In this document: piece by piece, positions 1 through 13,994 of the stretch
Layout of the letters: each line of letters starts with the position of its first letter
Position numbering within the stretch: the first letter of the stretch is position 1
Assembly: GCA_003049485.1 (NCBI GenBank)
Contig: PYST01000248.1
Coordinates: 2,275 to 58,700 of the forward strand
Direction of reading: 5' to 3'
Source of the DNA: Ophioceras dolichostomum
Taxonomy: Eukaryota > Ascomycota > Sordariomycetes > Magnaporthales > Ophioceraceae
Length of the DNA stretch: 56,426 nt
The notes under the pieces: model-generated
What the model saw: the letters and a program-made list of their open reading frames with translations, nothing else
What the model was told of the DNA's origin: nothing
Database searches by the model: none
Translations under genes and position numbers: made by a program

Positions 1-3000
1 GGGGGGAGGGGTGGGGGGTGGGCCAGTAAGGTTTCTGGCAGATGCCGAGAGTACCGGAGCGAAACGAGTGGATCAGAGGGGATGGCCTGCCTGCCTGCCT
101 GGAGGACGACCCGGCAGATCGGTGGGTTGGAACGGGAAGGCGGTGGTGGGAAATTGGCGTGAACCTGGTGGGAACCTAACCGGCAGATGACTCCTGATGT
201 CTTGATAGGACGACTGTGCTCCCGGAGGCAGGGCAGCTCCAGCTGGGAATAGGATGGCGCAAGGATGAGAGATAGGCGTAGAAAGCGGAACGTGAGTAAG
301 GTATAGGGTGTGCACCATCACCTCCTTCAAGCCGCTGACTTAGGACAAGAATAACGGCTGGGGGTACAAAGAAGAGATCTAAGAAAAGGGGAGAAAGATA
401 AGGCGAAGACGGGATCAGAATAGGAAACAGGAATCTATGCAGATAGACTGGGGGCTATTATATGATGATGGCGTGGATGATCTGCTCTGTAGTCATGGAA
501 GCGCCACGATAGCAGCGGGTACTGCCACGCATCACAGTCGCAGATGGGGATGAAACAAGTGACTAAGGAAGGAGCACCGGGAAGGACATGCCGCGGGGTA
601 GCCGCCGGCTGGCCGTGGTACTAGTAGCTACCGATCATGGTAGTGATGATGACGATGGTGAGCGACGGATATTGGTGGTGGTGACCTTGCTCGATCTACG
701 CAGCTGGAGACGTGCGTGCCAACTACGGCGCGGTCAAGCTTAAGAAGGTGGCTGATGATGGGGCCGTGGGCTGTTCCGAGGGATGGTGGCAGGGGAGGAG
801 GATAAGGAAGGGAGGAAGAGGAAGTGGTGGAGGGTGGAAGGCATCAGTAATTCATGGACACAGTGACACAATAGAGGGGACAAGAGAAACGAAAAAGGAC
901 AAGATATAGAAAGTAACGAAGACATAAAACGGCCGAGCCCGTTTCGTGGGACGTGGCTGGAGGCGGAGATGCGACTTGTGGTGCAGTGAGGTATGGAAGT
1001 GATAGATCCGATGCTGTGAGCTTCTTGGTGGAGGGGGCAGATATTAAGATATGGTCCCCGCACATCATCCAACACGCATGTATCCACCGCCATAACCCAT
1101 GACGAGACGCAGTACGGAAGTGCTAGGCGGCAGGTGGTACTTTGGGAGCGTCAAGCTTGTGGCCTGGCCATGGTCTAGTGCAGTTGCACATGACCCACCC
1201 GCACTTGCGGCATCAACGGCGCCATAAGGCAGAAGAAGGCGACGATGCACGTTGAATGGCCACAAGAAAGGCCGGCCACAATGGCTTCAGTAAAAAAGGC
1301 CCGCCACTTGGCAGGCGAGCTAGCTGGTACCGGTTGAGCGGGACGGTGGGTGTGTTTCGCTAGTGGTGGGTGGTGTGGTGCTGGATGCGATGCCCGCCCA
1401 CTCTTTCAGGTCTCTCGAGGTAGGTAGGCTCGTAGGGTATAGGAGCTCAGCTCGGCATGTGGGATTTCGATGGAATGGGAAAGAGACATGAGGTGTTGTA
1501 CGGGGTAGTGAAAGGCAGGCAAGCCGCCCTCCAAGGCAGAGCAGGGATCTGTAAAGTTAAGGGTACATGATCTAGCTTGTAAGGCAACCAACGACATCGA
1601 AGGGGGGCGACTTGGCACCCTTGGTCGGGTCCACGATGGGTCCTGTTGCGTTGGACAGGTTTGCGGTCTGATTGGCTGGGCGAAATACATTGAAAATGCT
1701 GACACAAGCTTGTGTATTTTTGGGGACGATTGGGATATGGAGTGCTTGGAAAGGGTGATGTAGGTGATGTAGCATCAAGGAGCCAGCCGCAGAATTCACA
1801 CGATGGGTACCTATGCTATCCTTCTCCGCGGACATATGTATGGGTACTGTGGGCAAAAAGAGTCATCGAAATGTTGTTGACAAGCGAGCAAAAGAAAAGG
1901 GGGGATGGTGTTCATCAGTTTTCAGCCAGCGTTGTCGAGTGTGTGGGTGCATATGCAGTGTGGTCGCCGATCGGTCGAACCTGCAAGAGGGGTGACTTGC
2001 CCAGGCGGCCGGGATGCAGGGGTTACAATCGAGATGAAAGAAAAGGAGGGAAAGGGAAGTGGGGGTTAGGTCTGCCCTGAAGCTGCATCATGTCATTGTA
2101 GCGGGAGGTACAGCAGGATGTAGCTGGACGCAATCACCAGACGAGCGTGTGACATTTAGACGTGAGCTCGGGAGGAGAAATAAGTGCAGGTGCAGACTAG
2201 CCACTCTGATGAGTTGAGGCCTCATGGCAGGCAGGGGTGGTGGGAAATTTTGAGGCACGACACTTGCAGGTGTCGGTCGAGTGTTCTAGGTTAGCATCAG
2301 CTTCTCAGTGCGGAATTGGGAGCCCGCCAAGCTTTTCAGGGCAGAGTGCAGAATTGCGGAAATGGGAAGAGATATCAAGAATGGAAGATCTGGAGACCTC
2401 CAGAATCCTGAAACCCACCGCAGCAGCTTACAAGCACGCATGCTCACCTTGAAACCAAGAAATCTCGACGGCTGTACTTCGTACAGTGGTACAGAGTTCA
2501 CCTGGGCGATTGTGAGGGCGGGGCACAGACGATCTGGCGGGAGGCGAAGGAATTTGGTTTTGTGGGCTTGTGGGCTCTGCGCAGCCCACGACAAGCAGCA
2601 AGCAGCATCATCAAGAGGGAGCAGGAACCCATGGAAAGAACCGAGAACGCCAACCAAAACAAAAGTCACTGACTCAGTGACTGACAGTCTTTGCCCTGCC
2701 CTGTACACCAAAATCGGCTCAGATGAGTAAGTTCGTTATCTGCCCAGGATTTCTGTGCCGAGGTGTCTGTCAGTCAAGCATAATTTAGGGGAAGGGCGAA
2801 AAGGAAGCAGACCTTGCAGACCCTCTAGACTGCAGGCGAGTGCAGCTGTTGCAGCTGCAACACGGAGCAATGCAGGATGCACGGCGATCGAAGGTACGAA
2901 CCGTGAACGGCCTGGGCCTTAATTGGGGCCACTTACAAACCTGATTTGGATGTTTGGATGGAGCTGCAAGCCTCTGAGCTGGTGAATGAATAGTGAACAG

Positions 3001-6000
3001 GATACAGCAACACGAGGGCGACAGGCTCACCGACTGACTGAAATCCACGTCACATTGTATGAGGGGAAAGTGCCGGACCTCGTGATGCAGAATTCTGTGT
3101 ACGAGCGAGCAAGCCATGCTGCACTCATCAGAAAGTGCAAAAGCATACTACGGAGTGACTGAATGAAGAAATTGGAAAGGCCAAGGCTCCGGCTTCCCGG
3201 CACTCAGCTGCCTTGGGATGTGCGCTCGAGCTCTGATTGGCGCGCAGATTTTACGACGACATTTGCGGAAGTAAGGCCAGAACCCCTATTGAACGGCTCT
3301 GGGGTTCCAAGGTTCCGAGGTCCCACTGCAACGGAACAGGCAGACAACGGGACATATGAATACGATGGTCGATAGAAGAAAAGGGGCCAATTCTTCAATT
3401 GGTGATGAACGAGGTACCATCACTTCAGGCACTCTAGGCACTCTAGGCACGCATACAGAGGGACTGCGCTGCGATCCTCTTGCCTGTTTCGACATTGAAT
3501 ATTTGATCGACGGGCATGGACTTTGGCAACAACTCACCTCGCTTCTCCACTGACCGAAACGACCACGAAAAAGAAGGATGGGAAATTGCCAGGCCTTCAG
3601 CCCATCAGGATCTCGGGGAATTTGAGGGCCAACCACAGCTTGACAGTCGCCCTCCAAGCCCATGCGGCTCTGCCAGTAGAAGAGGTCAGAGCAGCCAAGG
3701 AAATGGTGGAGACCTCCTCCTTTCTGCACAGAAACGACCGAGTGTGAATCCTTCTGTGGGAGAGCAGGGAAAGATTGAGAGCAGGCGGTGGCCATGTGAC
3801 TGAGCTGGCAACCCAAATATGCAACCCATCAAACGCGCATCGTGAAATACGGGGAACGGATAACGACAGAGATGAGAGAAGCCCTAAGAGAGGCAAGAGG
3901 CTGGATAGAAAGATTGAAGGATGCGCGGAGAAGACGCGAGTTTCGACTGTGGAGTTGGCGCTGCGCTGCAATCGCGCAAAGGCCGACGGTGGTTGAGCGG
4001 GCTTGGGAACCGCTGGAGACCGCTAGACAGAGCACGAGTCAAGCCAGCCAGCGGGGCAAGCGGGCCATCATCAGCAGCCGCACCATCACTCCTCCATTGA
4101 TGGCTTCACCCAGCAACTTCAATATCGAATCGACCCCGCCCGTCCCTTTCTCCTCCCCTGGAATCCGCATCAATCCATGCTATCGACTAGCCCGACATGG
4201 GAAGTCGTGAATCCCATGTGAAGATCGATCGCGCGTATTCCCTAGGCCCTGGCATAGCTGATATCAATGAGATCAATATGGGATGCGGCGGCCGAGTCGC
4301 GGGGCCACAGCGGCCGGTCAGCGCCGCTAGCAACACCTCGAGGAGGAGGGTAGCTCGACGCGGCGGGGATCGACGATAGTCTGCGTTCTGCATAAGGCGT
4401 ATGCGACAAAAAGGGAGACGAGAACGATGGCGCCCGTCTCTGCGCTCGCTGCAGTATGCGTGGGACCTCGTCGCTAAGCAGCGGGGCAAAGGCCGCCGGC
4501 TGTCATAAATCGTAGTTTCGCTCCTCATCGTCGTCGTCGTCGCGCTCACCGTCGAGAGGGTTGATGATGTTGGCCGCTGCCGACATGCGCCATCTCGTCA
4601 GGAGGAACAACGAGAGGCAGCCAGCTGGGGCCCCCAGACAATGATACAGGGCCAAATGGCAGCCAAATTGGAGCCGAACACCAAAACTACAGCGCTGTAA
4701 CACCATTGCCGGCCAGGTGGGCGTCGCTGGCGCTGGGAGGGAGAGAGGCTTATGGCTGTTTTCTGGAGTTGCCGTTGTTGACAAAGCAGGACGTTGCTTG
4801 GTAAGAATCGAACTTTAAATAGATCGGGGTTGATTTGGCGGGGGTTATGTAAGGAGGCGTGGAGCGGGCTTCCCCGCCATCACGTGCTCGTCCTCAGGTC
4901 CCTGGTCTGCATTTTCAGCTGGCATGGTCCAAACATCAGACGGGAAGGAGTCAACAGCGCCGCCTGGCAAGGGTGTCCACCTTCGAGAAAATGAAAACTC
5001 TTGCACCTGGCAGCGATCAAAGGCATTTGGCAGGCAGGCCCAAGCTTCTTTCTGATCTGGCCCGGCTCCTTTTCCTCTTCCCTGCTCCTCCTCTTCCTGC
5101 ACGCCTGAGGCGCTCAGGTCTTTACCGCATCAAACCCCTTTTGCGCCTCAGTTCCAGAACGGGTAACAACCGAGTCAGCCAACCAGAAGGATCCAGCACT
5201 GGTGCAGCACGCGCCACGTTCAACGTTGTATACAACCTACGAGGCTGAAGATAACAACGTTCTTCTTCCTACTCCAATGTGTGTCTTGTGCACGCGTGAG
5301 GGTAGCAGACAGGCATTCCCCATGCATACCTCAGGTACCTAAGGTACTGAGCCTGTCCAATGCCTGAAAAATTGGGTGTAGATATACTGTCCCCCACCGG
5401 CTCCGTCACGCCGAAGGAAGTCCGCATCATACAACCCGGCCGGATTCAACGGCAGCCAAGCCACTTCAAAGGACCTCCTAGATTATTTCCGTCTTAGTTT
5501 TGACACATTCTGCACATTACAGAGTGGTTTGGGTGGGCGCTTGTTGCATGTTCTCCGCATATAGAGTGAACTCCGCATCCAAGATGAACGAAGCGGTCGG
5601 GCCAACAGGGACCAGCGAATCGCGTCGCGTCTTCCCGCGACTCTTGCATTCGCGTTATCACATGTTTCCTGCCTTTCTTTCTGGCCCGTCGATATGAACT
5701 GACCGAGCCAGTGACTCAAAAGTCCGTATATCTGTCTGCCTTGGGAGCCGCCCACGGCCATGATGAAAGGCCTGAAAACCTCGAACTTCCCCGACTTAAT
5801 CCCGATTTCAGCTGTCATCACCAGCGGGACGCGCTCTCAGTGGTCAGGCCACACAGTCACCTGCGGTCCAGACGCCGCAAGGTCAGGCAACCATGGGCGA
5901 CGGCTACCAGAAAATGGAAGAAATAGGAAGGAGAAAAAGGGGGCAAACGCGTGGAAGCTCACCATGCGCGCTGAAAAGCTTCTGGAAGCCCGGGTAAAGT

Positions 6001-7460
6001 TCCGTGCGTCCCAGACCGTTGGTAAAACCCGACATCGTGCAACACTTGCGTAGTAAGCACCCAACACTGCACAAACCGCCATCATCATCACCATCATCGC
6101 CATCCCCCCATCACCACTCGCCGAGGCAAAAAGCACATGGCAGCGGAGCCCCAAATCAGATCGACCCAGCCAGACTCTCACTCAACCGACATGACATCAC
6201 GCATCGGTGACAGTTGGTCCCCCCTTCTGATCCCTGTCGTGCTGAGCTCTCGGGGATCGCCAAGGGTCAAACTGTCGATTCCCACCGCCCCATCCCCAAT
6301 TCGTCCGGACGTACGGCTTACATGCTGTCGTCGAGCGGCACAGCTCTCACTCTTGGAACTCTGTACTGAACTGTTGTTGAATAAACAAACCGAGTGTTCT
6401 GCCAGCATCACGGATTTCTTGACCGCTCATGCTGGCAAAGAAAAGAGTCTCGAAATCACATGCACTCGCGCGGCTCGTTTCCTTCCAGCCAGAACGGAAA
6501 GTCTCGATAATGTGACCATGCCCCTGAGCGTTACCCCATCTTCTATTCCCATCTTCTAGTTCACTATTCTTAATATCTGGCCTCCCAGTCAAGGTCACAG
6601 TGACGATTGATGATTGATGAGTTCTGCACGAGTCGGTAGCTGCCTGGGTTTTGGCCCCATCATCAGCCCCAAGCCCAAAGCAACATGTGCACTGGACACA
6701 AGCAGCGAACAACGGTCTGCGACCGCTCCCCAAGACCAATCGGCCGAGATACTCACCACCGACGTCGCCGTCAGCGTCCAGAATAGGAAACCTTTGCAAT
6801 TTGTTCTACTTAACCCATCACCAATATTGCCCGTTAAAACTCACCCTATCTGATGACTCAATCATGTGTCCGTCTCTAAAGCCTCCTCGAACCTGAGATA
6901 CATACATGTACCAGCTTCTAGGGGATGGCGGGCGGCTGACGCAGTTTGGCACTGGCGGCCAAGGATCTCCCATGTCTCCCCCATCGGACCCGAAGTCCGC
7001 TTGCAACACAACTGAGTAAACCCGTTGCCTAAATCATCACGACGGGGATCGCTCACCCCGCCGGCGTTGCGCTCGCGGGCGGCGGGGAGGAAACTTAAAC
7101 TGCACGGACCGGGCGGGAGACAAAGAGAGAGCGTGCACTGATACCTGCGAGGCTGAGCGGTAGTTTGGTCGACTCGGAGGCCCTCGAGGCGGACTCGGGG
7201 CAGATCAAGGAATTGATCTAAGTGGAATGATTGGCCCCCTCCGACACGGGTGGCGGCGGGATTAGGCAAGCAAGTCAAGCGAAGCATTCTCCGTGCACCA
7301 AAACACCAACAAAAGAAAACATCAAAGCACCAAAAAGCCACCCTTCTCGAAATATCGGACAACCCATCAGAGTGTCTCGTAAAATCCGAAATGCTTACCC
7401 AACCAGCCACACAACACGGCAAAGCCACAGAACCCGGTCCGAATGAATGACCACACCGTA

Positions 7461-7561
<101 letters not shown>

Positions 7562-8220
7562 GAGCCAGAGGGAGCCGATGATCTGGAGGAAGAAGCAGCA
7601 TCGGGATTCGTACTTCTCCGAGATGCGGCTTTCGCGACAACCACCCACTAGTCGGACTCAAGATGCGGCAAGGAAGAAGTAAGATGGAGAGAAGGGGAGA
7701 GGGGGGGGGGCAATTGCAAGGGAGTCAACCAAAACGAAATATGCCTTTGAGGCGTTTAGCACGCCCCAAAGTAATGGCAGGACATCTGGCAGCTCCTCAT
7801 TGCTAGGCCGAGAACATGATGCCTGCCTACTCCGGGAGCAAATGAGAGGGAGCACGTCAACCGGGCCAGCCACACGTAGATTCTCGCGAGGTTCTAAATG
7901 TGGCATCACCGTCCTCGGAAGAAGCTCACGGGGCTTTAGAGTAACCCATTCCGCGAGTACACAATCCACCGAACGAGCACACAACGGAGAGCCTCGCTTG
8001 TGTCTCAAATATGTGCTGATCATCAGCTGGAGAGGACGACGGAAACAAGTAGTATACACGCCTATTTCATTTGTATCATCACAGTTCCGAGAATATGCGA
8101 ACACGAACAGGATGCTCCAAAAACTCGCCATCTCGCTTTGTATTCCGCTTGCTCGCTTTCTTTGTCCAAAGAATGCGATTCTATCCACGCTCAAGCTTCG
8201 TTTGCTGTCCGATGTTGCCC

Positions 8221-8262
8221 GTAGGTAGGTAGGTAGATACCTACCTAGGTATCTATTCCATC
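8221..8262. repeat. Palindromic AGGTAG / CTACCT cluster
   Basis: Three to four AGGT/GTAG units are followed at once by their inverted complement, giving an interrupted palindrome centred near 8237. Related ACCTAGGT, GGTACCTAAGGTACC or ACTTAAGT palindromes recur at about 5329-5350, 13969-13983 and 55515-55530. Function unknown. Confidence 0.6.
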
Positions 8263-8961
8263 GGAGTGTACCTATCTCTCTTCTCACGGTCCGACCACCT
8301 CGCTCGGCCCTTGTCGGTTCTTCGCGTGTGTACGTAGAAAGCAAGTCGATAGAGGTACCCTTTTTATGGAAGAGAGAAGAGAAAAAAAAGGCAGCGAAGA
8401 CGGACAGGTCGTCAGTGCAATATCCACGCACACGCACACAAAGATGCCGCTATTCTGAACTCGACCCGTTGTATCTATCCACGTATCCAAATGAACATGG
8501 TATCCAAAAAGGGTCCAAAAGAAGAGGGAAGGATGTGGTAGTGTTGTCATTCGTTTCATCAATCGTCATTCGTAGCCGTCAAACAACCACACACAGGACG
8601 GCTGCGCTGGCACGCAGTATCGATACGGGCAGTCGGGATCAAACGGCCGTCAACGCCGAATCGATGGTGCCCGGGCCGAGTGCAACAGCTCTCGCATAGC
8701 TCCGCGTAAGAGGGTGGAGGCACTGGTTGGCCTGGCCGACGAGAAGGGCACGGGTTCCCAGGCTTTGGCATAGAAAGTAGTTAGGTAGCCGTAGTCGAAG
8801 TCTCTCCGAGGCCTGCTATTGGACCAGTGTAAAAATTAGGTGAATGAGCATCAGGCCGTTCTCCCGCGGAGTCCGCGCTGGATGCTCATGGCCCACGGAC
8901 GCCGCTGTCGCCGCCGTCGCCACCGCCGTAGATGTTCCCACGAATCAGTCCTCGTGGCTCC

Positions 8962-11322
8962 TCAAGGCTCAGCTCGACGCTGCCGGATCCCTCTCTCCTC
9001 GTCGCCCTCCTGCTCTTGCTCCTGATCCTCATGGTCATCGTGATCACCAATCCAGTCCTCGCTCTCCAGTCCGTGACCCCTGATCATCATAGTCCCGCAC
9101 CACCCCGCCAGCGCGATGCCGGCGAAGAGTCCAAAAGCCAGGAGCTCGCCCCTCGGCACGCGCGTCGAAGCCGTGAATAAGCCGCCCGAGAGGAAGGGGC
9201 CTACGCTGCGTCCTGCGGCCGAGAGTGTCTGCGCGATGCCGTTCAGAGTGCCGAGCGTTTCGGTCGAGGGGGCCGAGTTCGTGATCTGGAGTAGGGTGGT
9301 TGGCACGCGTTAGTGAGTGTATGACTGACTATGACCTCGCTCCTACCGATGAACTAAGGGCAAGAAAGAGCAGGTAAACGTGAGGGAGAGTGCGGATTCC
9401 AAATGGTAGGGTAACCTTACCAAAAGCATCACGCTCGACAGCCCTCCCACCGCACAAACATTCTTCACCACCAACACTGCGGCCAGCTCAGTATACAACC
9501 ACCCCTGCCCCGTACCGACACCAAACAGCGGCTCGTCGTCCTCGCTCCCGGCCCACGGCATGAGCGCAAGACTGACAGCCAGGCCCAACAGCGCGACCCT
9601 GTAAGTGCCCAGGTTGCCCAGCCTCGCCTTCAGGGGCTGGAACGCGACGATCTGGAACGCGATGGTCATGAAGCCCGCGAACGAGAGCAGCAGGCCGATG
9701 GTCTCGGGCGACATGTCGCGGCCCGTCGGCGGCGGCGCGGAGGCGAAGATGGGGTACAGGCCGTTGAACGAGATGTTGCACAGCTGGAACACCAGGTAGG
9801 TGGACAGGAGGATGACGATGGTGCGATTGAGCAGCTGGCGGAAGACGGAGTTCTTGCTGCTCGCAGCCTTTCTGCCGTTCCGCCTCCTCCCTGGCCGGGG
9901 TGCGATCTTGGCGCTGCCGCCTCTGCCGGGCGAGCCGAGGAGCGTCTCTTCCTCGTCGACGACGTTCCCGTCCACGCCGCCGCGGGAGCTGGGGCCTTTG
10001 CCAACGACCACTCCCTGGGCAGCCCCGTCGATCTCGTCCTCGCCACCATCCTCTTCCTCTTCCTCACCATCGTCATCATCGTCATCATCATCCTCGTCGT
10101 ACACCGGCGGCAGGACGCTCTGCTGCCACGACGTCGTCCTCGGCCACCTCGAGCTCCACGACTGCCTCCTCTGCTTTCGGCTCCGGCCACAACAGCACCA
10201 GCTGCGCCATCGATCCCACAACCTCTCTAGCCATCCCAACTCCACCCCCGGGAATAACGAGCTCGAGCGATCTGCCTCGTCAAGTGTCTCCTCGAACCAG
10301 ACCGCCAACACCACGACTGCGAAGACCAACAACGCAGCAGACGCGACATTCGGCGCCAGAAACCGAAACCCGCTCATCCCCACTTCCCCGTCCCCATCCC
10401 CGCCCCCATCCACATCCCTACCCCTATCGTCCTTAACCAACAGTCCACCCAGCGCCGGCCCCGTAATGCCGCCAATGCTATACATAAGCGGCAACCACGT
10501 GAACGCCCTGCTCTGGTTGCTCCGGTCCGTCAGCTCGCCCAGCACGGTCGGCACGACCGCCGCATTGCCGTTCAGCAGGCCCATAGCGGCGTGCACGACG
10601 ATGACCTGCCAGTAGCGCGTACAGAAGCCGAACAGCGCGAAGCAGGCCGCCAGCAGCGAGGTTCCCAGCAACATGACAGGTTTGCGGCCGACGCGGTCGC
10701 AGAGCGCGCCCCAGAGGAGGTTGGTCGCCAGCTGCGACAGGGCGAAGACGGAGGCTACGAGTCCCACGTAGAGGCCCGTCTGGTCGGTGGGGATCTCGGG
10801 GAAAGAGGACACCATTGTTGGGATGTAAGGTTGGATCGAGTTGAGGGCTGTTTGTTCTGCGAGGGAGAGCAGGGCGAGGAGGCCGAGCTGTTTGAGCGGG
10901 AGGGGCGTGGCGGCGACGTTGGTGTCTTCGTCGTCTTCGCCTTCTGATTCTTCGCCCTCATCGCTGTCCGCGGCAGCCTCGGAGGACTCGTCGTCGACGG
11001 CTTGGTCCTGCGCTGCCCGCTGCTGGTGTTGGAACATGGGATCGGAAGGGCCTAGCGGCGTCTTCGGCGGCGGCGTTGGGAACGTGTGGTAGCCTTCTTG
11101 TTGCGCGGCGCCGCTCGACTGTCTGCGCAGGCTGGAGGTCAGGGAGGAGCGCCGGCGCTGGCGGGACGGTGGGGGGCCGTCTTCGTAGGGTCCGATCGAC
11201 GGGATGGGGGCGCCGGCGTGGAAGGAGCCTGTCGAGTGCAGGCGGGCTGGGCGGCGCGTCCTTGCTAGCGACGCTGTCGTCGACGCGGCTGCTGCGGCGC
11301 CGACGACGCTGGACGGCGCCAT
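8962..11322 (-). CDS. MFS transporter (DHA1, ZIFL/TetA-like), two exons
   Basis: Plasma-membrane or vacuolar major facilitator superfamily transporter, 741 aa. Exon 1 is 11322-9421 and exon 2 is 9285-8962. The 135-nt intron has a GTAAGG donor, a CTAAC branch site and a CAG acceptor, and is in phase 0. The first ~140 residues are a basic/Ser-rich then acidic cytosolic tail. Transmembrane segments start at about residue 144, where the AEQTALNSIQPYIPTM segment is typical of zinc-induced-facilitator-like and YCR023C-type fungal transporters. The MFS motif A (GALCDRVGRKP) is at about 205-215. A long loop with an uninterrupted Asp run then Glu (about 415-440) separates the two six-helix halves. The C-terminal half ends in another acidic tail. 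The short exon 2 restores the conserved GTLNGIAQT...RSVGPFLSG helix, which supports the splice. Substrate cannot be inferred. Confidence 0.9.
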
Positions 11323-11517
11323 CGTCGGTCGGCCGGCTGGTTGGTCCGTCGCTTCAGCGCGTCGAGCGCGTGTGTCCGCTCGTGGTAGTAATCCCGGCGT
11401 CGCTCGCCCTTCCGACGACTGTGGCGTCTGATTGGTCGCGTGCTTCAGGAGGGAGTGCGGTCTGGTCCGGTCAGGTCAGGGGGGGAGCGATTGGCCCGGG
11501 GAGCTGCGGAGAGAGGG

Positions 11518-11565
<48 letters not shown>

Positions 11566-12493
11566 ACAAGCAAGCAAGCACGCAAGCCAGTTACAGCGCG
11601 GAAAACATTCGGGGTTGAAAAGATGAACAAACACTACAACGTTGTAAACAAGTTTTGGATTGGTGATAATGCTATTGTCGACGAGAATGATTGATGCGGA
11701 ACATGCGACGCATATGAGGAAGTCAAGCCAGGTCGAACGCGCTGGCCATGGAGAAAGGTGAACGGGGGAGGAAATGGATGCGTTCCAGAACCGAGTGAAT
11801 CATCACCGACGACGAACGAACTTGGGCAAATTTTGCATGAGCGGAGAATCGCAACGGTCTGTGATATCCGCTCTGGCTGGTAACACCCTCCAACCTCAAC
11901 ATAAGCTCTACTTTTTCTGTGCGCTGGCGATCCACCAGTCAGTGCTCCGGCGTGACCCGAAATGCATCTCCGTGTAGCTTTTCAGCACTGAGTAATGACG
12001 CTGATGATGAGTCTGAGGGGAACGGCGGCTCGGGCGGGTACGGCGGGGAGCACAATCCTGCCCCACAGCTCGAGCGTTAGCGGGGTCATCCTGCAAGCTG
12101 CCCTGGATCGTCCCGAACCTCACTGTTTACCAGGCAAAGCCGAGCCCGAGATGCCGTTATCGGTTCTGAACCGGACCCCTCAACCGCCTGCCAGTTGTGG
12201 TCGTCTGAACCCTTCGCTTCCGAAACCATTACCAACTTGGTGCTTGGGTTAATAAGGAAAGAAATAGAATGCAAGACTTTTGGTTCGACTCGGTACATCT
12301 GTCCAAATAATACACAGTTCCTTCGCCGCCGCAGAAGATGGGAAAGACAGTGTTGTTCCTTGTTCCAGTTTGTCAATACCAACCTTCTCCGACATTTTCT
12401 CTGCGCTTGCGTGTCGCGGCTCGGTCCACCAGCAAAGCTCAAAGCTCCCTCTTCTGACAGCGATAATTCGACGGCGTCGGCAGTCTCAACTCT
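11323..12493. other. Intergenic, no gene seen; promoter side of the MFS gene
   Basis: It lies between the start of the MFS gene (minus strand) and the stop of the SRPBCC gene (minus strand). The only marked structure is the (CAAG)n tract at 11518-11584, about 200 bp upstream of the MFS start codon. Confidence 0.5.
11518..11584. repeat. (CAAG)n tetranucleotide repeat
   Basis: About 16 CAAG units with one CAAA interruption. It sits in the presumed promoter or 5' leader of the MFS transporter. Confidence 0.95.
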
Positions 12494-13160
12494 CTACTTC
12501 TTCGTAACTGCTTTTGCGAGGTCGGCGAGGGCTTCCTGGCGCTTGAACTTCGCGTCCTCAATGACACCTGGGATGATATGGGTACATAGGTGGGAAATGG
12601 TCAGTGATGCTCGCCCGATCGGTCCCGGCATCTATCTGCTCTTACCGGCATCAGCGTCACTGGAGAAGTGTCCACTCCACGTCACGAACGTGCTGTCCGC
12701 ATGCTTTCCCGACGTGATCGGATACAGGCGGATGGTGCTCAGGGCCGACGAGTACGACAGCTCGGGCGTGGACGAGATGACCGAGTAGGTGATGTAGTGG
12801 TTGATGGTCTATTTGTTAATCCATTGGTGGGTTAGCAGGGAACCATCTTGCTGGAATCGATCACGCAGGACATCGCAAGAGACTCCGGGGGATGCGGAGA
12901 GGCAGTGAGATCCAGAAGTCCAGAGTCCTTACCGAGTGCTCCTCCTGCTTGACCTCCAGAACGGTGTCGTCCTTGAAGGTCCACTTGACCAGGTCAGTGT
13001 CGGGAGAAGCGCCCTTCACCCACTCGCTCTTCGACAGGTTCGTCCAAAACTTGCTGAAGTCTTGGAGTTTGACCAGATGCCAGACGTCGGCCAGCGGTGC
13101 GTCGATGACGGCGGACTCGACGACGTTCGAAGCCGTGGGAATCTGCGAAATAGTCGACAT
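12494..13160 (-). CDS. SRPBCC / START-like small ligand-binding protein, three exons
   Basis: Predicted 154-aa cytosolic protein of the SRPBCC (Bet v1-like, polyketide cyclase-like) fold, a helix-grip barrel that binds hydrophobic ligands. Exons are 13160-12933, 12808-12646 and 12567-12494. The introns are 124 nt (GTAAGG donor, GCTAAC branch) and 78 nt (GTAAGA donor, CAG acceptor), with phases 0 and 1 closing perfectly. The N-terminus reads VVESAVIDAPLADVWHLV, the usual first strand and helix (about residues 13-30). It is followed by DFSKFW and W60-centred WTFKDDTVLEV strands, then HYITYSVISSTPELSYSS and FVTWSGHFSSDA. The C-terminal helix is EDAKFKRQEALADLAKAV. Ligand and role are unknown. 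Single-domain fungal relatives are common and mostly uncharacterised. Confidence 0.88.
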
Positions 13161-13994
13161 GATTGGTGGTTGGCCGTTCTGATGCTAGTTGGTGACCGTG
13201 GAGTTGTTGTTGCTTGATTCGCGAACTCTCTCTAGCGAGGTGCTTGACAGTCAAAGCAGTGTGCGATACGGCTGGCTGTAGGTCGGGTTTGGTTGAATCT
13301 GAATTGAATCTTTTTAATAGAGATCTGGTGCAGAAGTTGGGCCTGCCCGGGCTGTATTTTGCTCCTGTTTGCGTTGCTGGAAGCACCTGCCCGCGATCGT
13401 GATCGACCCGCTGTTGGCCATGACGTCTTCTTGCAGTCAGGAAGCTTTCACCTTCAGGTGGTGTGGACGCCACCCCCGCACATTCTCGTGGTCTCGCCCA
13501 GGAATCAGGAGAGGAACCACCTGCCATCACCTGACGTTTTGAAGTGTAATTGGATCTTCGCTGGAACACCGGGGAGGTACGGAGGAGCGACATGGTAGGG
13601 CTTGTCTGCAGTTTCCAGGGCCCAGCGGAGAGGATCAACGGCCATCACGACCTTGACACTTCATTCGTGACTCACTTCCTTGGTGGTGATAAAAATTGTT
13701 TGGCCGTCCGACTCGGTGCGTTTGGTAAATGCCTGCCTCTCTCTGGTCGACAACGGCTCCGTGCATTCAGCTTTTCAAGATGTTACCGAACCAGGACATC
13801 GATCATCAGTGAAGACCAGCCCGAAGACGACATAGATTTTTACTGCAGGGGCCACAAGCTACCACCTGGTTCTTTCCTTTCGTTCTGCTCGTTGTGCACT
13901 TCTACTCTGCCTCGTACCCCTCCCTCCCCCTCAGGCCTTTCCCCTGACCTCATCGCCTCCATCTTCAGGTACTTAAGTACCCGAAGACTTCAAC
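13161..13994. other. Intergenic, no gene seen
   Basis: It holds the promoter side of the SRPBCC gene and the 3' side of the dehydrogenase gene. A GGTACTTAAGTACC-type palindrome lies near 13969-13983. Open frames here have no recognisable character. Confidence 0.5.

Noticed and set aside
4503..4586. A short minus-strand frame MSAAANIINPLDG with a GTGAGC donor, resembling the first exon of a regulator
   Set aside because: No downstream exon with protein character could be found to the left on the same strand.
7658..8437. A 259-codon minus-strand ORF
   Set aside because: No domain, no conserved-looking segments, overlaps palindromic repeats, and composition is like the other frames around it.
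9488..11092. Long ORFs in other frames and on the opposite strand of the MFS gene (Arg/Ser/Pro-rich)
   Set aside because: They are shadows of a GC-rich coding exon; the MFS frame contains all the transmembrane segments and motifs.
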